Source: Hysterangium stoloniferum (Eukaryota > Basidiomycota > Agaricomycetes > Hysterangiales > Hysterangiaceae). From it: a stretch of 64,000 bases of DNA. The notes beneath the pieces were generated by a model. It did no database searches. It saw nothing but the letters and a program-made list of their open reading frames with translations, and had not been told where the DNA came from. The stretch spans positions 186,001 through 250,000 of the forward strand of contig WHVD01000040.1 in the NCBI GenBank assembly GCA_015178975.1. Reading direction: 5' to 3'. This document shows positions 47,018-58,690 of the stretch, in pieces; position 1 is the first letter of the stretch, and each line of letters starts with the position of its first letter. The translations under genes and the position numbers were made by a program.

Positions 47018-48763
47018 GTTACCCTCAAGGAAAGGGCCAGGTGGGTGGGTAAATTAATTTGATAAGTATTATAAAGAAATGCTAAGATGTCTGTAGTTGA
47101 AAACTAAGGGCTGTGGTTCGACAGCATCATCGCAATAGAACAAAAGTGTAGGAGTCCTTCATACGCTCAGCTGGATATTGAGTGCCAAACTGCTCCTGGC
47201 TAGCTAGGGATTTTGCAGCACTCGATACTGTTATGGTATGATATTACAGCTCTAACATAGTCTATGATGTTCTCTGTATTTTTCTGATATTTGTAGTATT
47301 TTTCCCAGCACTGTAGGTGCAGTATTTGGTGAGTTACTGTAATGTATTCAGGGGTTTCTCTTAGATAGCTCAATATATGCTATAGTGTCACAGAGCTTCA
47401 ACAATAAAACAAGCAAAGGTCCAGTAATTTAAATACTGATAGATTAATGAGCTGCGCTATTAAACTTAAACAACTCAAATCAATGCTTATTTTGATTATT
47501 GAAAGGTTCAATAGAACTGTGTATGACTCTTTTAGCAAATAAAAGAACTATTCCTTGAGAATAGGGGCTAGAAGCTGAATATATGCACAGTAACTTAGCA
47601 GAGACTTGATATAAAGCTTCGGACTCTTGTATGCTTATTTGTAACTATTAATAGCTATTTAACAAGGTGTTAAATAATTTATTAATAGAGGAAATAATTT
47701 GTATTGGATTATCTGAGTGCTTGTACTTGATTAATTCAATAAACTTAGGGCTGGGCCTTGAATAATCTAGTATTGGAAGGGAATTTCAGTAAGGGTACTT
47801 AGATACTTATTAGGTTTATTATGTAATTAATAAGCCTAAAGGGTAGCTGTGAGGCTGGGGGAACTTAGATGATTAGCTAAGTTCAAGAGTTGCTGACAAA
47901 GATTCAAGATGCTGCAAGTGTAAGTGCTTGCAGTGACTGTATCAGACTAAGGCTATTATTGTCCTTAGGATGATTAGATAAGCTTCTGAGCTGTGTGTGA
48001 GATAAGATGATTTTATTGGAAACTTGGCCCTCCTTATATACATTTTGATAACTAAATGATTAGCTAATTATTTAGTTTATGAGGTCACTAGTTAGATCAT
48101 AATGACCTCATATTCTACTTATTATTTACCCTTTATTTATCACATGATTCCCCTCTCTGAGACAAGGGTTCTAACCTCTTGCTTGAACATGAAGGTTCAA
48201 GGCCGCGGTCCCGGGACAGTCGGCGGAATCAATTAATGACTCGGGTAGTCACATCCGTGACCCATGTGACATCCCGACACCGGAGGTAGTGACATCTGTG
48301 ACCTGTGTGACATCCCGACACCGGAGGCTTATCTAATATGTCACGTGACTCCAAAAATGCACAGACAAGTCTGCAGCAAGGTGCCGAAAAGCAATAACTA
48401 AGTAAATAAAATATAAATAATTAGTTAAAAATTATAATAAATCAATTAAGTAATAATAGCATAATATGAGTCCATATATGCTATTATTTATGCGAAGTTA
48501 AAATAAGGCCTATTTTTCACAATAAACATAATAAAAATACAATAAAAATTCGAGAAAATATTAAGTAATTCAAAGAAAATTAAGAGAACATTATGAGATA
48601 ATGCTGATACCTCACAGTTACCTAGCAAAGTAACTTGTGATAGGTGCTTAGGTAAGCACCCAGTAGATACTCTGCTGTGGGTGTGAGAAAGTCTCCTTAG
48701 TGTTTACTTTCATCACACTTACAGGGTATTCTGTAAAGAATTATTCAACTGTTTTTATGTTAG
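47018..48763 (+). mobile_element. Copia-type LTR, right-arm copy, split by a solo LTR
   Basis: tgttatggtatgatatta near 47228 starts an LTR that matches 31479-31735. It is interrupted by 47338-48616 and ends near 48763, where 38 bp of the TRIM LTR (48764-48801) follow. It corresponds to 1885-4129. Confidence 0.8.
47338..48616 (+). mobile_element. Long solo LTR, family F, copy 2
   Basis: A 1279 bp LTR (tgtaatgtattcagggg to gatacctcaca) with the duplication gttac (47333-47337, 48617-48621). It lies inverted relative to copy 1 with only 320 bp between them. Confidence 0.9.
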
Positions 48764-48807
48764 AATTAAGGTGCAGGTATGCATCAGTACATCATGGACA
48801 CAAAAGA

Positions 48808-49127
48808 TAAAACCACGCCACAGTTAAGGGAGAACCCCCGGCCGCTCCCAACCCTAGTTGATGCAATCGTGGTATCATGGGTCCTGGCACAAAACACAAA
48901 CAAAAACACAAATTCGTTGAAATACGATTCCGTATAAGGTATAATTGAGAATAACGCTATAACTCAATTAGGAATTGAGATAGGCTTGTTGAGCGCCGTG
49001 GTTTCGAGTATGGTCCATCTCAATTATGATTCACAAGTTTTCCGAAAGCCGCATAAATCATGCAGGGCTTTAAAACTACATTACAATACCGGAGAAAAGC
49101 TATATATGTGCCTGATTAGCAGAACTC
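48808..49127 (-). repeat. Inverted-repeat arm downstream of the - strand caspase gene
   Basis: About 300 bp pairs with 51694-51980. The outer border near 48808 is a junction with TRIM LTR sequence. It lies 250 bp past the caspase stop codon. Confidence 0.85.
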
Positions 49128-49374
49128 CTCGTCTCCGGAGCTGTCACTTATGAACTGGCTTTTACCGATGTCTCAAATAAAACCCCGGCACGATTAGGGA
49201 CAAGCTCAAGCAATGTAAGAACTACACTACATAGTCTAGCACGAAATATCCTGGGGACTCACAAGTGTCATCACAGTGAGATGACTACCTAACGGCCAAA
49301 ATTACAACAGCCACGTAATATACAAAGCTAGAACCGCACACTCATACACCAGGCGGACGACGATCCCTACTTCC

Positions 49375-51634
49375 CTATTCTGTCCTTTCTACAATGTTTA
49401 GGAGGCACGAGTACCAACGCTCATCTACTTCTAAATACAGGGCGCGGCGCACAGATGTGAATGGCGACAATGCAATAGGTGACGTTGACAAAGCCGAAGT
49501 CGTAAGGAAAATTTTGAAAAATCCGAATTGCGTTGGTAGTGAAGAAGGATTCCCGAAGATTAATGAATTCCTTTTTATTGTGCCATAACCAATCGCGACC
49601 TCTCCACCCTGGGACGGCAGCGGTGAATCAGCCCCTTTAACACCTATTGGACTAATATCGTGGATGTGTTCTGAATAGAGAGAGTGAGAAATGTTTGGGG
49701 ATTTAGATGAAATATTCACTTATTTCCAAGGATTTCACGTTGATGTAATAGACGTAAGGATAAAAATTGAAACTTGTGTTGTTCGTCAACTTCATTCCGT
49801 AGTTGTTTTTCTTGGGATTGATGAGTATATCAATAACTCCGTCTTGAATTAGATTTTGGTACCCCTCGACTGGTCTTCGAATGGGATCAGTTGCTTGCGC
49901 TGCTACAGGAAAAAACTCGATCAAAACACTATCATTTTGTTCCTTTTGTTCCGCTCCACGGGGAAACTGAATAGAAAGATCACTTGAATCTTGGCTTTCC
50001 CTACAAAGATGCCAATGAACATCTGCAGCCCTCTCTAAGACACCCGATATTTCTTCCGATGTATTCTTAGTGTCTATATCAAGCCTCTCCTGGTATTGTA
50101 AACCTGGTAACCGCATGGTAAAGGCGACCGCAGAGTTTTCGATACACACAAGTAGGTCAGCCGCCGCATCCTCTGCAACAATTGTGATGCAATAATTTGT
50201 CGCATTCTCCACAGACGCCACAAAATCATGGGTAAATGAGGTCGAAAAATGAACCTTGAAATTGTGCAGCTCCCCCTCAACCAGATGTGCTCTCGCGCGT
50301 TCAAGGGATTTGAAGATGTCTCTTGAACCAGACTCGAAGGCGGGGGGGTCGAGTGTCGCTTGTTCCTGTTTAATATTGATGGGTTTGAATTTACCCAGAA
50401 TCTCCCCGTCTATGGTCCTAACTTCGAAAACAAGCCTTTCTGCAACTCCTTGCACTGACCCAGCCAACAACACGAGACCATTATTCTCTGTTTTTATCAC
50501 AGGAATAACGAATTTGTCCAGTTTTTCAAGACTGAATAAAAACCGCTGCGGGACTTTGCCTTGATAATGCGGGTTTTGACTATATAAAAAATCCCATCAA
50601 CAAAATAATTTGAAACTGAGACTGCGCAAGGGGACGTTACTTTGGGAAGACGGGTAGAAGCTTTAGGAGTTCACTATATGTAACTTTTTCGAAGCCAATA
50701 CGCTCCAATGTATCGGCCAAGGCCTTTGTAAAACGCCCGTGCCCCCGGTCCTCATCGGCGGTTTGTGCATGGCCGCATGCCGCAAGTAGAACGTAACTTC
50801 CAGATTCAGAATATGTATAATTATGTGAAGATTGTGCCGAGGTAGAGTTGAAGATGTCCCTATCCTGATTCTGTGGAAGAGTGCCGCCGGTCCTTGCACG
50901 CCTACATGCGAACTCAGGCTCCTGAAGGTTTCTTGCACCAGAATTGGAATGGCAACAGTCTAAAATAACTGTCTGCCAATATTGTTGGTTAGTGACCAGA
51001 AAATTCGAGCCCACATACTAAATGAGCTACCTACAATGTTACAACCCTTCCTCTTCGCCAAGCTCTCCAGCATAACATATAAGCCGCGATCAGAAATCAT
51101 ATTATGGACTTCAGTGCCATTCTTCTTAATAGTATCGTATGGTATGATGGTCTGGATCTTGCCATATTCTGGGTGCCAGTTCCATCCGTCAGGCTCAGCA
51201 AACTCGTCACCATGTCCGGCATAGTATATCAGGATAGGGTCACCCTTGTGGATCAGACCATCAGTCTCAAGAGCATGGAATTGAGAAATGATCGCCCTGC
51301 GTGTCGCTTCTGCGTTGAATAGCTTCTTACAGCGGAGGTCGTACGTCTTCTCCAAGAGTTCTGCTACGAGATTTATATCAGCGACTGCGCCGTGCAGGCA
51401 ATCAATTGATTTGTCCAGATATTCGTTAATGCCAATCAGCAAGGCGAATAGTTTTTTCTTGTTACTACGGGATGATGTGAACAATACCTCATGTAAGCAT
51501 CTGAATGACGCACGGGATTGTAGGTGAATAAGGAGAGGGTGGTGCCATATTGAGAGGAAAGATGATGGAAGGCTGAGAGGTATAACGATGGGGGAAGGCG
51601 AGGGTTTATTGTTTAGAGAGGTTTTGCTATCCAT
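49375..51634 (-). CDS. Caspase-domain (peptidase C14) protein 2, four exons
   Basis: Exons 51634-51035, 50972-50641, 50579-49720 and 49670-49375 join in frame to 695 residues. The introns (62, 61 and 49 bp, GT-AG) are at the same three positions as in the gene at 17044-19212. The caspase core starts near residue 62 (LFALLIGINEYLDKSI) with His141 in YYAGHG and Cys207 in DCCHS. The C-terminal region has NNYGMKLTNNTSFNFYPYVY and IGYG. Protein identity with paralog 1 is roughly half to two thirds by eye, highest around the active site. It is the right-arm counterpart of the partial gene at 1-95. About 290 bp inverted repeats flank it on both sides, one of them about 60 bp upstream of the start codon, so the promoter probably lies in repeat DNA. 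Confidence 0.9.
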
Positions 51635-51693
51635 ATTGACACCGGCACTTAGTATATATGCAAAACAATATATATTATACAACTGAACTATTC

Positions 51694-51980
51694 TGCTAAT
51701 CAGGCACATATATGGCTTTAAAGCCCTGCATGATTCATGCGGCTTTCGGAAAACTTGTGAATCATAATTGAGATGGACCATACTCGAAACCACGGCGCTC
51801 AACAAGCCTATCTCAATTCCTAATTGAGTTATAGCGTTATTCTTAATTATACCTTATACGGAATCGTATTTCAACGAATTTGTGTTTTTGTTTGTGTTTT
51901 GTGCCAGGACCCATGATACCACGATTGCATCAACTAGGGTTGGCAGCGGCTGGGGGCTGTCCCTTAACTGTGGCGTGGTT
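51694..51980 (+). repeat. Inverted-repeat arm upstream of the - strand caspase gene
   Basis: Pairs with 48808-49127 and matches 345-640 in direct orientation. It lacks an internal 20 bp segment (ttctccggcattgtaatg) present in the other two copies. Confidence 0.85.
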
Positions 51981-52990
51981 TTATCTGAGCCATCGGGAAA
52001 AGCCGGTTCTTAAGTGACAGCTCCGGAGACGAGGATATCGCGTTTGTCGAAAAATATAGAAAGTTTGAGAATGACGCGATTTTGTTTCATTGTGGCAAAA
52101 ATTATCTATTTTGATCTTATTCGATACGTACGATACGTAGGTGAGTTGGGAAAAGGCGAAATGTGCTGTGACGGGACTATTTATCATTTGCGAAGTAAAC
52201 CGTGAATGCAAGTCATATCGATGAGTCAACAGAGTGGCGAGCATGGAGATCGTATGTTACACCATAAGTTCTAAAAAAACCAACAGTGTTTATACAAGAT
52301 TTTTAATTTTATTCCATGTTTTTTCGATCCAAGGACGGCACAGGTTTCCTTTCAATGCATTGCATGCAGGCCGTCGTACCCCGTTGAAAACTAGGAGGTC
52401 GTGCCAAAGTGACAGCGCTAAGTTGACACGATTCCTGAATGCCTTTATAACTTTAGGTCTTTGGAGCTTTCTCTCAGATGATGCGGCTAGCGGGTGGGGT
52501 CCATGCAGCACTGAACCGCTGTATATCTGGTTAGGATAAGATGCACTGCTAATAGCAAAATAAGTTTCACAGCCTGACAGAATTTGGGTGACAGGTCTTC
52601 TGCATGGCCATCCGCAGTGATTCTGATAACGATATATAACGATATATATAAGCGAAAGAAGAAAACCTTACTTTGTTTCAGGCGCATTCAAAAGTGAAGC
52701 GCACACGGTAGAAAGATGACGCGAAGGGGGCAGGGAAGTTTATGACAGGAACCGGACGCTGCCTCTCCCCGCCACTCGAAATCGCGGTCTATCTGCCACC
52801 ACCGTGTGCACTCCGTCTCTGTCAGTCTTATTAACAAGCAGATGGAGACTCAACAGAGGAGCGAATCCTAGCATCCTTACTAGTATCTATTAAAGGTACA
52901 GAAAAGAATTGACCCAGCCTGGGATTGAACCAAGGACCTCCTAGCTTTATATAAGTGGTGCTCTTACCCACTGGGCTACTGGACCTATTG
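51965..52990. other. Second copy of the duplicated GC-richer unit
   Basis: Matches 640-1672 with few differences and diverges right after the tRNA-like end (ggacctattggt). Small ORFs occur on both strands (+ 52234-52539, - 52290-52511, - 52487-52687). Function unknown. Confidence 0.6.
52911..52985 (-). tRNA. tRNA-like sequence, second copy
   Basis: Same as 1587-1661, with a fully pairable acceptor stem (ggtccag with ctgggtc, wobbles allowed) but one D-stem mismatch. The anticodon arm is again irregular. Probably a pseudogene or SINE head. Confidence 0.5.
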
Positions 52991-53370
52991 GTAAACAGCT
53001 AGTATCATCCTGTGACTAATACTGTTTGCAATGAAAACTAAAATAAGTTCAAAAGGGATTAGTATGTAAAGGAGGATAAATGAAAACTTTAAAATTTATT
53101 GACTCAATCAAGCATATCTCTATATATTTACAGTAGGTAACAAAAATCTTACAATGTTTTGTACTTTTTGAAAGACTTGTTTATTCCTCAAGAAATAAAT
53201 TCTCTAAATTTCTGAAAATATTATGTAATATACTTCAACATCATACCTTCTTGCATGCACAGCCACAAGGCACCATGTCCTTATTTGGTAAGTCTATCAT
53301 CTCACACAAGCCAACAACTCATTGTAAGGATTTTGTTGCATACATTTTTAAAGTTCAAAATGAGTCCTAG

Positions 53371-54494
53371 TGTAATGTATTTAGGGTACAGAGCTTCAAC
53401 AATAAAATAAGCAAAGGTCCAGTAATTTAAATACTGATAGATTAATGAACTGTGCTATTAAGCTTAAACAACTTAAATCAATGCTTATTTTGGTTATTGA
53501 AAGGTTCAAAAGAACAATATGTAACTCTTTTAGCAAATAAACAACTATTCCTTGAGAATAGGGGCTGGAAGCTGAATATATGCACAGTAACTTGGCAGAG
53601 ACTTGATATAAAGCTTCAGTTTTATGTATGCCTATTTGGGACTATTAATTGATATTTAAAAAGGTGTTAAATAATTTATTAACAGAGAAAATATCTAAGT
53701 GTTGGCGGGGATTTCAGTAAGGATACTTATTACATTTATTATGTATTTAATAAGTTTAAGGGGTAGCTGTGAGGCTGGGGGAACCTAGATGATTAGCTGA
53801 GTTCAAGAGTGCTGACAAATAGTTCTAGATTCTGCAAGTGTAGTGCTTGCAATTAGTATATCAGACTAAGGCTATTATTGTCCTTAGGATGATGAGATAA
53901 TCTTCTGAGCTGTGCTGTAAAGTATGTGTGTGATAAGTTATTCTTATTGGAAACTTGGCCCTCCTTATATACACTTTGATAACTAATTATTTATCTATTT
54001 AATTATTTAATTTAATGAGATCCTTATTTAGCTAATAATGATCTCATATTTAGCTCATCTTTATTTATATTATGACTCCCAAGTCTGAGACAAGGGTTCC
54101 AACCTTTGCTTGAACTCGAAGGTTCACTATTTCATTGGGCCGCGGTCCCGCGACGGAAGCAAACGGTGAGTTGGCAGAAGCAAACGATGACTTGAGCATG
54201 TCGTTACAGTCACATCTGTGACTGTATGCTATCCCAATCACATGACACTAAAAAAGCACAAACAAGGTGCTGCAAAGTGCTGCAAAGCAATAACTAAATA
54301 AATAAATGTAAAATAATTAGTCAAAAATTATAATAAATTAAATAAGTAATAATAGCATAATATGAGCCCATATATGCTATTATTTATGCGAAGTTAAAAG
54401 GAATAAGGCTTAATTTTCACAATATGCATAATAAAATATTAAATAATTCAAAGAAAATTAAGAGAATCTTATGAGATAATGCTGATACCTCACA
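53371..54494 (+). mobile_element. Long solo LTR, family F, copy 3
   Basis: A 1124 bp LTR (tgtaatgtatttaggg to gatacctcaca) with the duplication cctag (53366-53370, 54495-54499). It is shorter than copies 1 and 2 through several internal deletions. Confidence 0.9.
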
Positions 54495-54601
54495 CCTAGT
54501 CACATGACTTTGTTTGTTACATTCAACAAAGTCATGTAACCCTCCCCCAATGTATATAAGGTGAAAGCAACCAGTTGATCCCATAAGTGCCCTAGCCCAC
54601 A

Positions 54602-55625
54602 ATGAAGAAGCTCTCCTCCAGCAAAATTCAGCCCATTCTTACTCCACTTGACTCTGGAATTTCTGGAGCTCAAATCTGTCACAAAACTCATATCAGCAGT
54701 GCCACATTAGTTGTATTCACTCTGAGCATCATCCTGACCTCCCCAAGTCCTCTGGTGGCTATCCCACCAAGCTTACCAATACAAATATTGACTATGCTAG
54801 ATGGATATTTGCATGGGAAAAGTTGATCATACTACACAGGCAACAAAGGCACTTCAGGACATCATCAACACTCCCACTACTTCACAACCATTGCATTGCT
54901 ACCTCAAAACCAAAGGCATGAGGGCTGTGGTGAAGAGAAAAAGGCCACTTCTCAAAACTCATCATCGGAAATCAAGGTTGGAGTTTGCAGAAAGGCATTT
55001 GGAATGGACTCTGGATGACTGGAAGAGGGTAATATGCTCTGATGAGACTAAAATTTATCAGCTGGGGTCAGATGGAAGGAAATATGTATGGAAAAATGTG
55101 GGTAAGGGCTTAAGTGATAGGTGGGTGGAGGGAACAGTCAAGTTTGGAGGAGGAAATTTGATGATGTGGGAATGCATGGGCTGGATGGGGTTGGGTTTGC
55201 AACCAAAATTGATATTGATGGGAAGATGGATGGTGACCTTTATGTGAGCAGCTTGCATTATGAACTCCAGCAAACCCTCAAATACTGTATTACAACAAAT
55301 CAATAAATAATATTCTCTTTCAGCAAGATAATAATCCTGAGTGTACCAGCAAAAAGACCCAGAAATAGTTCAATGACCATGGAATTACAGTCCCTAAGTG
55401 GCCTGCACAATCTCCAGACATGAATCCAATTGAACATCTCTGGAATCATCTCAAGAAGAAGCTGGGAGAGTATGAACAACCTGCAAATAGTGTTCATGAA
55501 CTTTGGAAGAGGGTACAGAAGTTGTGGGAAGAGATTCCAAAGGAGGAATGTCAGAAACTTATTGAAAGCATGCCTAGAAAGCTTGCAGCAGTGATCAGGG
55601 CAAAGGGGGGCTATACTAAATACTA
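54602..55625 (+). pseudogene. Tc1-c transposase, nearly complete but broken
   Basis: It starts MKKLSSSKIQPILTPLDSGI, then a frame shift near 54820 leads into the catalytic part: SDETKIYQLGSDGRKYVW (Asp), FQQDNNPE (Asp) and SPDMNPIEHLWNHLKKKL (Glu), ending RAKGGYTKY. Disruptions lie near 54820 and 55240-55310, and a TAG near 55367. It has the typical DD34E order of Tc1 elements. Confidence 0.88.
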
Positions 55626-55716
55626 ATTTGTTATAATAATAGTTTCAAAATAGTGTGCAATAAAACCCTTACACTGAGTTGTTGGGTTGTGTGAGATGAT
55701 GGACTTACCAAATAAG

Positions 55717-55849
55717 TGTTAAAAGTGTAGAAAATGAATGGCCAGACTGGGAATTGAACCCAGGGCTTCTGCTTACATATATAACAGAGGTGTTAACCCA
55801 TTACACCATCTAATCCTGGGAAACAATTCCAGCATTACACAATCTAACA
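55717..55849 (+). mobile_element. 133 bp mini-LTR enclosing a tRNA-like sequence
   Basis: Termini tgttaaaag and atctaaca with the 5 bp duplication ataag (55712-55716, 55850-55854). The uninterrupted sequence is seen in the opposite end of Tc1-c near 53280. LTR-type ends and target duplication with a tRNA-like core suggest a solo LTR of a very small element. Confidence 0.75.
55740..55815 (-). tRNA. tRNA-like sequence inside the mini-LTR
   Basis: A box tggtgtaatgg and B box ggttcaattcc are good, the T arm (ctggg with cccag) is perfect and the acceptor stem pairs in six of seven positions with wobbles. The anticodon stem tctgt/gcaga pairs but the loop has 11 bases without U33, so it is not a standard functional tRNA. 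Confidence 0.5.
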
Positions 55850-56401
55850 ATAAGGACATGGTACATTGTCACTGTGCATGCAAGAAGGTATGATGTTGAA
55901 GTACATTACATAATATTTTCAGAAATTAAGAGAATTTATTTCTTGAGGAATAAACATGTCTTTCAAAAAGTACAAAATATTGTAATGGTTTTGTTACCTA
56001 CTGTATATTGTTTCACAAAGAATTAATATTTCATGAAATAAAGTCCATTAGACAATATTCTGTAGAATGGGGAAATATTAATATATATTCTGCATCAAAT
56101 AAAAATTAGCCAAACAGTCATTTATGTATCATCTTTTGAATTCTACAACATACATTGACAAGCTAGACAGATCTGGCTAAGCTTCTGAATCAAATAAAGT
56201 TAAATTATATTAACTATTTTTGAGAAGTCACACAGATACCAGAGAATACATCTTATCCTGAAGATCAGGTCATAATATATGTAAATAATGTTGTTTAGCC
56301 ATACATTTGCGCATTTTAAAAGGATATACAAGTTTTAAAGATAAAATATTTTAGAGGTAATGGCATATAAACTCAAATATGTAGTCATATCTAGAAGGAA
56401 T

Positions 56402-57222
56402 ACAGTGTATCAAAAAACTCTTCCAATATTTGATTTTTCACACTTACATCCCTGATAATTCAGCATTGGGGCAGTTTTTTGACCCTGTATTACTTTCTCT
56501 GATTTTCAATGTTACACACCAGTATAAGGTAGGAGTGGGTCATGTGAATCATCAACATGTCATGTGACCTTATTTGTATCAATTTGGCATGTTGAACTTT
56601 GTTCATTCATCTCCTTGACTCCTTACCACCACTATGAAATCCATCTCTGCTGAAAAGCATTCTTCTGTTGTTTCTCTCCTCAATGAGGGGTATTTCCATT
56701 GTCAAATTCAAGCTAGGACTGGCCTGGGGAAGGGTACTATGGGTAGGATCAGTAGGGAGGTAGAGGGGGATAAGGAAAATCATCCTGGTGGCCATCCTTC
56801 CAACTTTCCCCTTATGATAAACAGTCAATTATCTGTCAAATCAGCTCTGCAAGCCACCAAATTCATAAATTCCATCATATCTACCTCTGTCACTCCTCAG
56901 ACTGTTAGGAATGTGTTGAAGGAAGCTGGCTTTAGGTCAGCAACAAAGAAGAAAGTCCCTATGCTCAAGGGGTCTCATCATCAGTAACATCTAAGGTTTG
57001 CCCAATACCATGAAAATTGGACTATGGAGGACTGGAAGAGGGTGTTGTGGACTGATGAGACAAAAATCAATAGGATTGGGTCAGATGGGAAGGTATATGT
57101 TTGGAAGCAACAAGGGGAACCGGTATCAGACAGGACCACCACACCAACTGTCAAATATGGAGGGGGAATAACTTGATGGTTTGGGGGTGTATGGGCTGGA
57201 ATAGGGTGGGGAAGCTGATAGA
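56402..57222 (+). mobile_element. Tc1-b, second copy, 3' truncated
   Basis: Starts with a diverged terminal motif near 56402, then the inner motif near 56470 and the transposase at 56634. It is cut at about 57222 by LTR-like sequence. Confidence 0.8.
56634..57222 (+). pseudogene. Tc1-b transposase N-terminal half
   Basis: MKSISAEKHSSVVSLLNEGY begins a frame through a helix-turn-helix DNA-binding region (HCQIQARTGLGKGTMGRIS). A stop follows near 56983, then WTMEDWKRVLWTDETKINRI (first catalytic Asp) and DRTTTPTVKYGGG. The second Asp and Glu are lost to the truncation. Confidence 0.85.
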
Positions 57223-57794
57223 GGTGCTCCCTCATCACTATCCCCACATACATGTCCTACTCATCATTCCAATCCCTCTTGTATCAATCACTACCTTACA
57301 ATAGTCCCACTACCTCATTACTCACTGTTTAGTACCATTCACTCCTTGAGTGGCCTTCTGATAATCCATTTTACTTAGTATAAAGTACCTTCCTGTATTC
57401 TACTTCTCCTTAGTTCAAAACTTGACTTAGATTACCCTCCTCTAGTATCTCTCTTTTACTTCTAAATTGCAACCCACCCTTGAAGGCACTCCTGGAAAGC
57501 TGCAAATGTCTTCACCCCATGACCCTTAGTAGTTTGGCTCTCTGGCCAATCCAGCTAAGTGTTGTATTTAACTTCTAATGTACTATCTGCTCTGTTTGAA
57601 ATACTGGAGTACCTTAACAGTTCATGCAAGGGTGCAACACATAAGTTGAAGCCAAGCTCCACTACAATTATAGAGTCAGATGTCCCAACTAGTATGATCC
57701 TCTGTGGTCAGCTAACTGATTTGCTCATTTCACATTTCATTGGACCCCCCAATATAGAGCATTTTCCCCTCTCCTGTCTTAGATCTTAACAAGT
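57223..57794 (+). mobile_element. LTR fragment
   Basis: It carries the conserved hairpin in the variant form caacacataagttg (57635-57648) and ends gatcttaaca. The start is lost at the junction with Tc1-b. Confidence 0.6.
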
Positions 57795-58200
57795 ACTCTC
57801 AGTTCCTATTATTGAAATGGGATGCTATGGAGGCTAGACCCAAATGTCTTATTTATTCACTATATTGACTGTGAACAGACCACCTACATTGTGTGTTGGC
57901 AGTTTCCTCTTCCTTTTTAGATAATTTTACAAGCCATGCTTTGGTGTAATTCTATTCCTTAACCACAATGCTAGATATGTATGTATTTACCAAACAAGAT
58001 AATTTTTATATTGCAATATATTGAAAGAGGAATTGCAACCAAGAAAGACACATTGTCTCATTTTTGTTTGCACATTCAAGACTTGTTTCCTAATACCAAT
58101 AGCCACCACTGCCATCACTATCCACAGCCACTGCAACCATCTGCGACTGCCACTACTAACTACTACTACCACCACCATCCACCATTGTCATCCTAGAGGA
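57795..58200. other. Sequence without recognised genes
   Basis: It includes a low-complexity stretch of ccacca/ctacta triplets near 58100-58190. No gene assigned. Confidence 0.4.
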
Positions 58201-58225
58201 GCAATGACATTGCTTCCATAGATGG

Positions 58226-58690
58226 GTGGTAGTTTGCTCAATCCCACAGACATTCTGTTACAAAGAGGCCATTGGATTACTTGAACATGAAATGTTTGAG
58301 ACTTTGAAGGCAGCAGGGCCTGCCAGCTTACAACAATGGGGATTGGATGCAGGTAATCATCAGAATAAATGGAGTCCATATCCTTTTGTTCCCTACTCTT
58401 GGAATGAATGTGATATTCCTGAACCAGAGGAGACTGAATATCAGGTATTTTACTATCAATTTCAAAATCTGATATAGATTAATACTCATACTTTCATATA
58501 GCATGGGTCAGAATTTAGTGAAGGCAGTGAACCAGACACTCGAGAATCTCATATTTTCCCTCTAAATAGACCAAAACCCTGACCCGCTCAGAAGTGCAAA
58601 GCAGAGGCAGTGTGTGAGGAATCTTTGTTTGAGAAGCAGTCTGAAAGAATACTCAGAAAACAACCCAGGTTGAATTATAAGAGACTTAAA
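58226..58690 (+). pseudogene. Unidentified spliced ORF near a Harbinger transposase
   Basis: Frame from ATG 58226 includes GLDAGNHQNKWSPYPFVPYS and EPEETEYQ; a good 56 bp GT-AG intron (58445-58500) joins it to HGSEFSEGSEPDTRESHIF. The frame meets a TGA near 58581 where Arg would fit (NRPKP-stop-PAQKCKAE) and then stays open to the next possible donor near 58691. I do not recognise the family. It could be the second ORF of the neighbouring transposon. Confidence 0.4.

Larger units (their letters stand above)
33960..49470 (-). repeat. Right arm of the giant imperfect palindrome
   Basis: This is the reverse-complement partner of 1-15676. Arm-specific content is the pair of solo LTRs at 45638-47017 and 47338-48616, and the 2.6 kb LTR-like insertion at 40537-43135. 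The equivalent of left-arm 640-3838 is missing here: 48802 (tail of the TRIM LTR) is joined directly to the inverted-repeat arm that starts near 48808. Confidence 0.85.
53131..56003 (+). mobile_element. Tc1-c, Tc1/mariner transposon with nested insertions
   Basis: TA duplications at 53129-53130 and 56004-56005; inverted ends of about 240 bp starting cagtaggtaacaaaa. It carries a solo LTR (53371-54494) in the left end and a 133 bp mini-LTR (55717-55849) in the right end. A transposase gene lies between them. Confidence 0.9.
53071..56400 (+). mobile_element. MITE-1-like element carrying Tc1-c
   Basis: ggaggataaatgaaaac at 53071 resembles one MITE-1 end, and 56010-56400 aligns with the MITE-1 interior. 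The second terminus is not clear because Tc1-b sequence follows. Tc1-c is inserted at a TA. Confidence 0.55.

Noticed and set aside
1-49470. Palindrome as a pure assembly artefact
   Set aside because: The arms differ by many substitutions and by independent insertions with target duplications, which an artefact would not produce. It cannot be fully excluded without reads.
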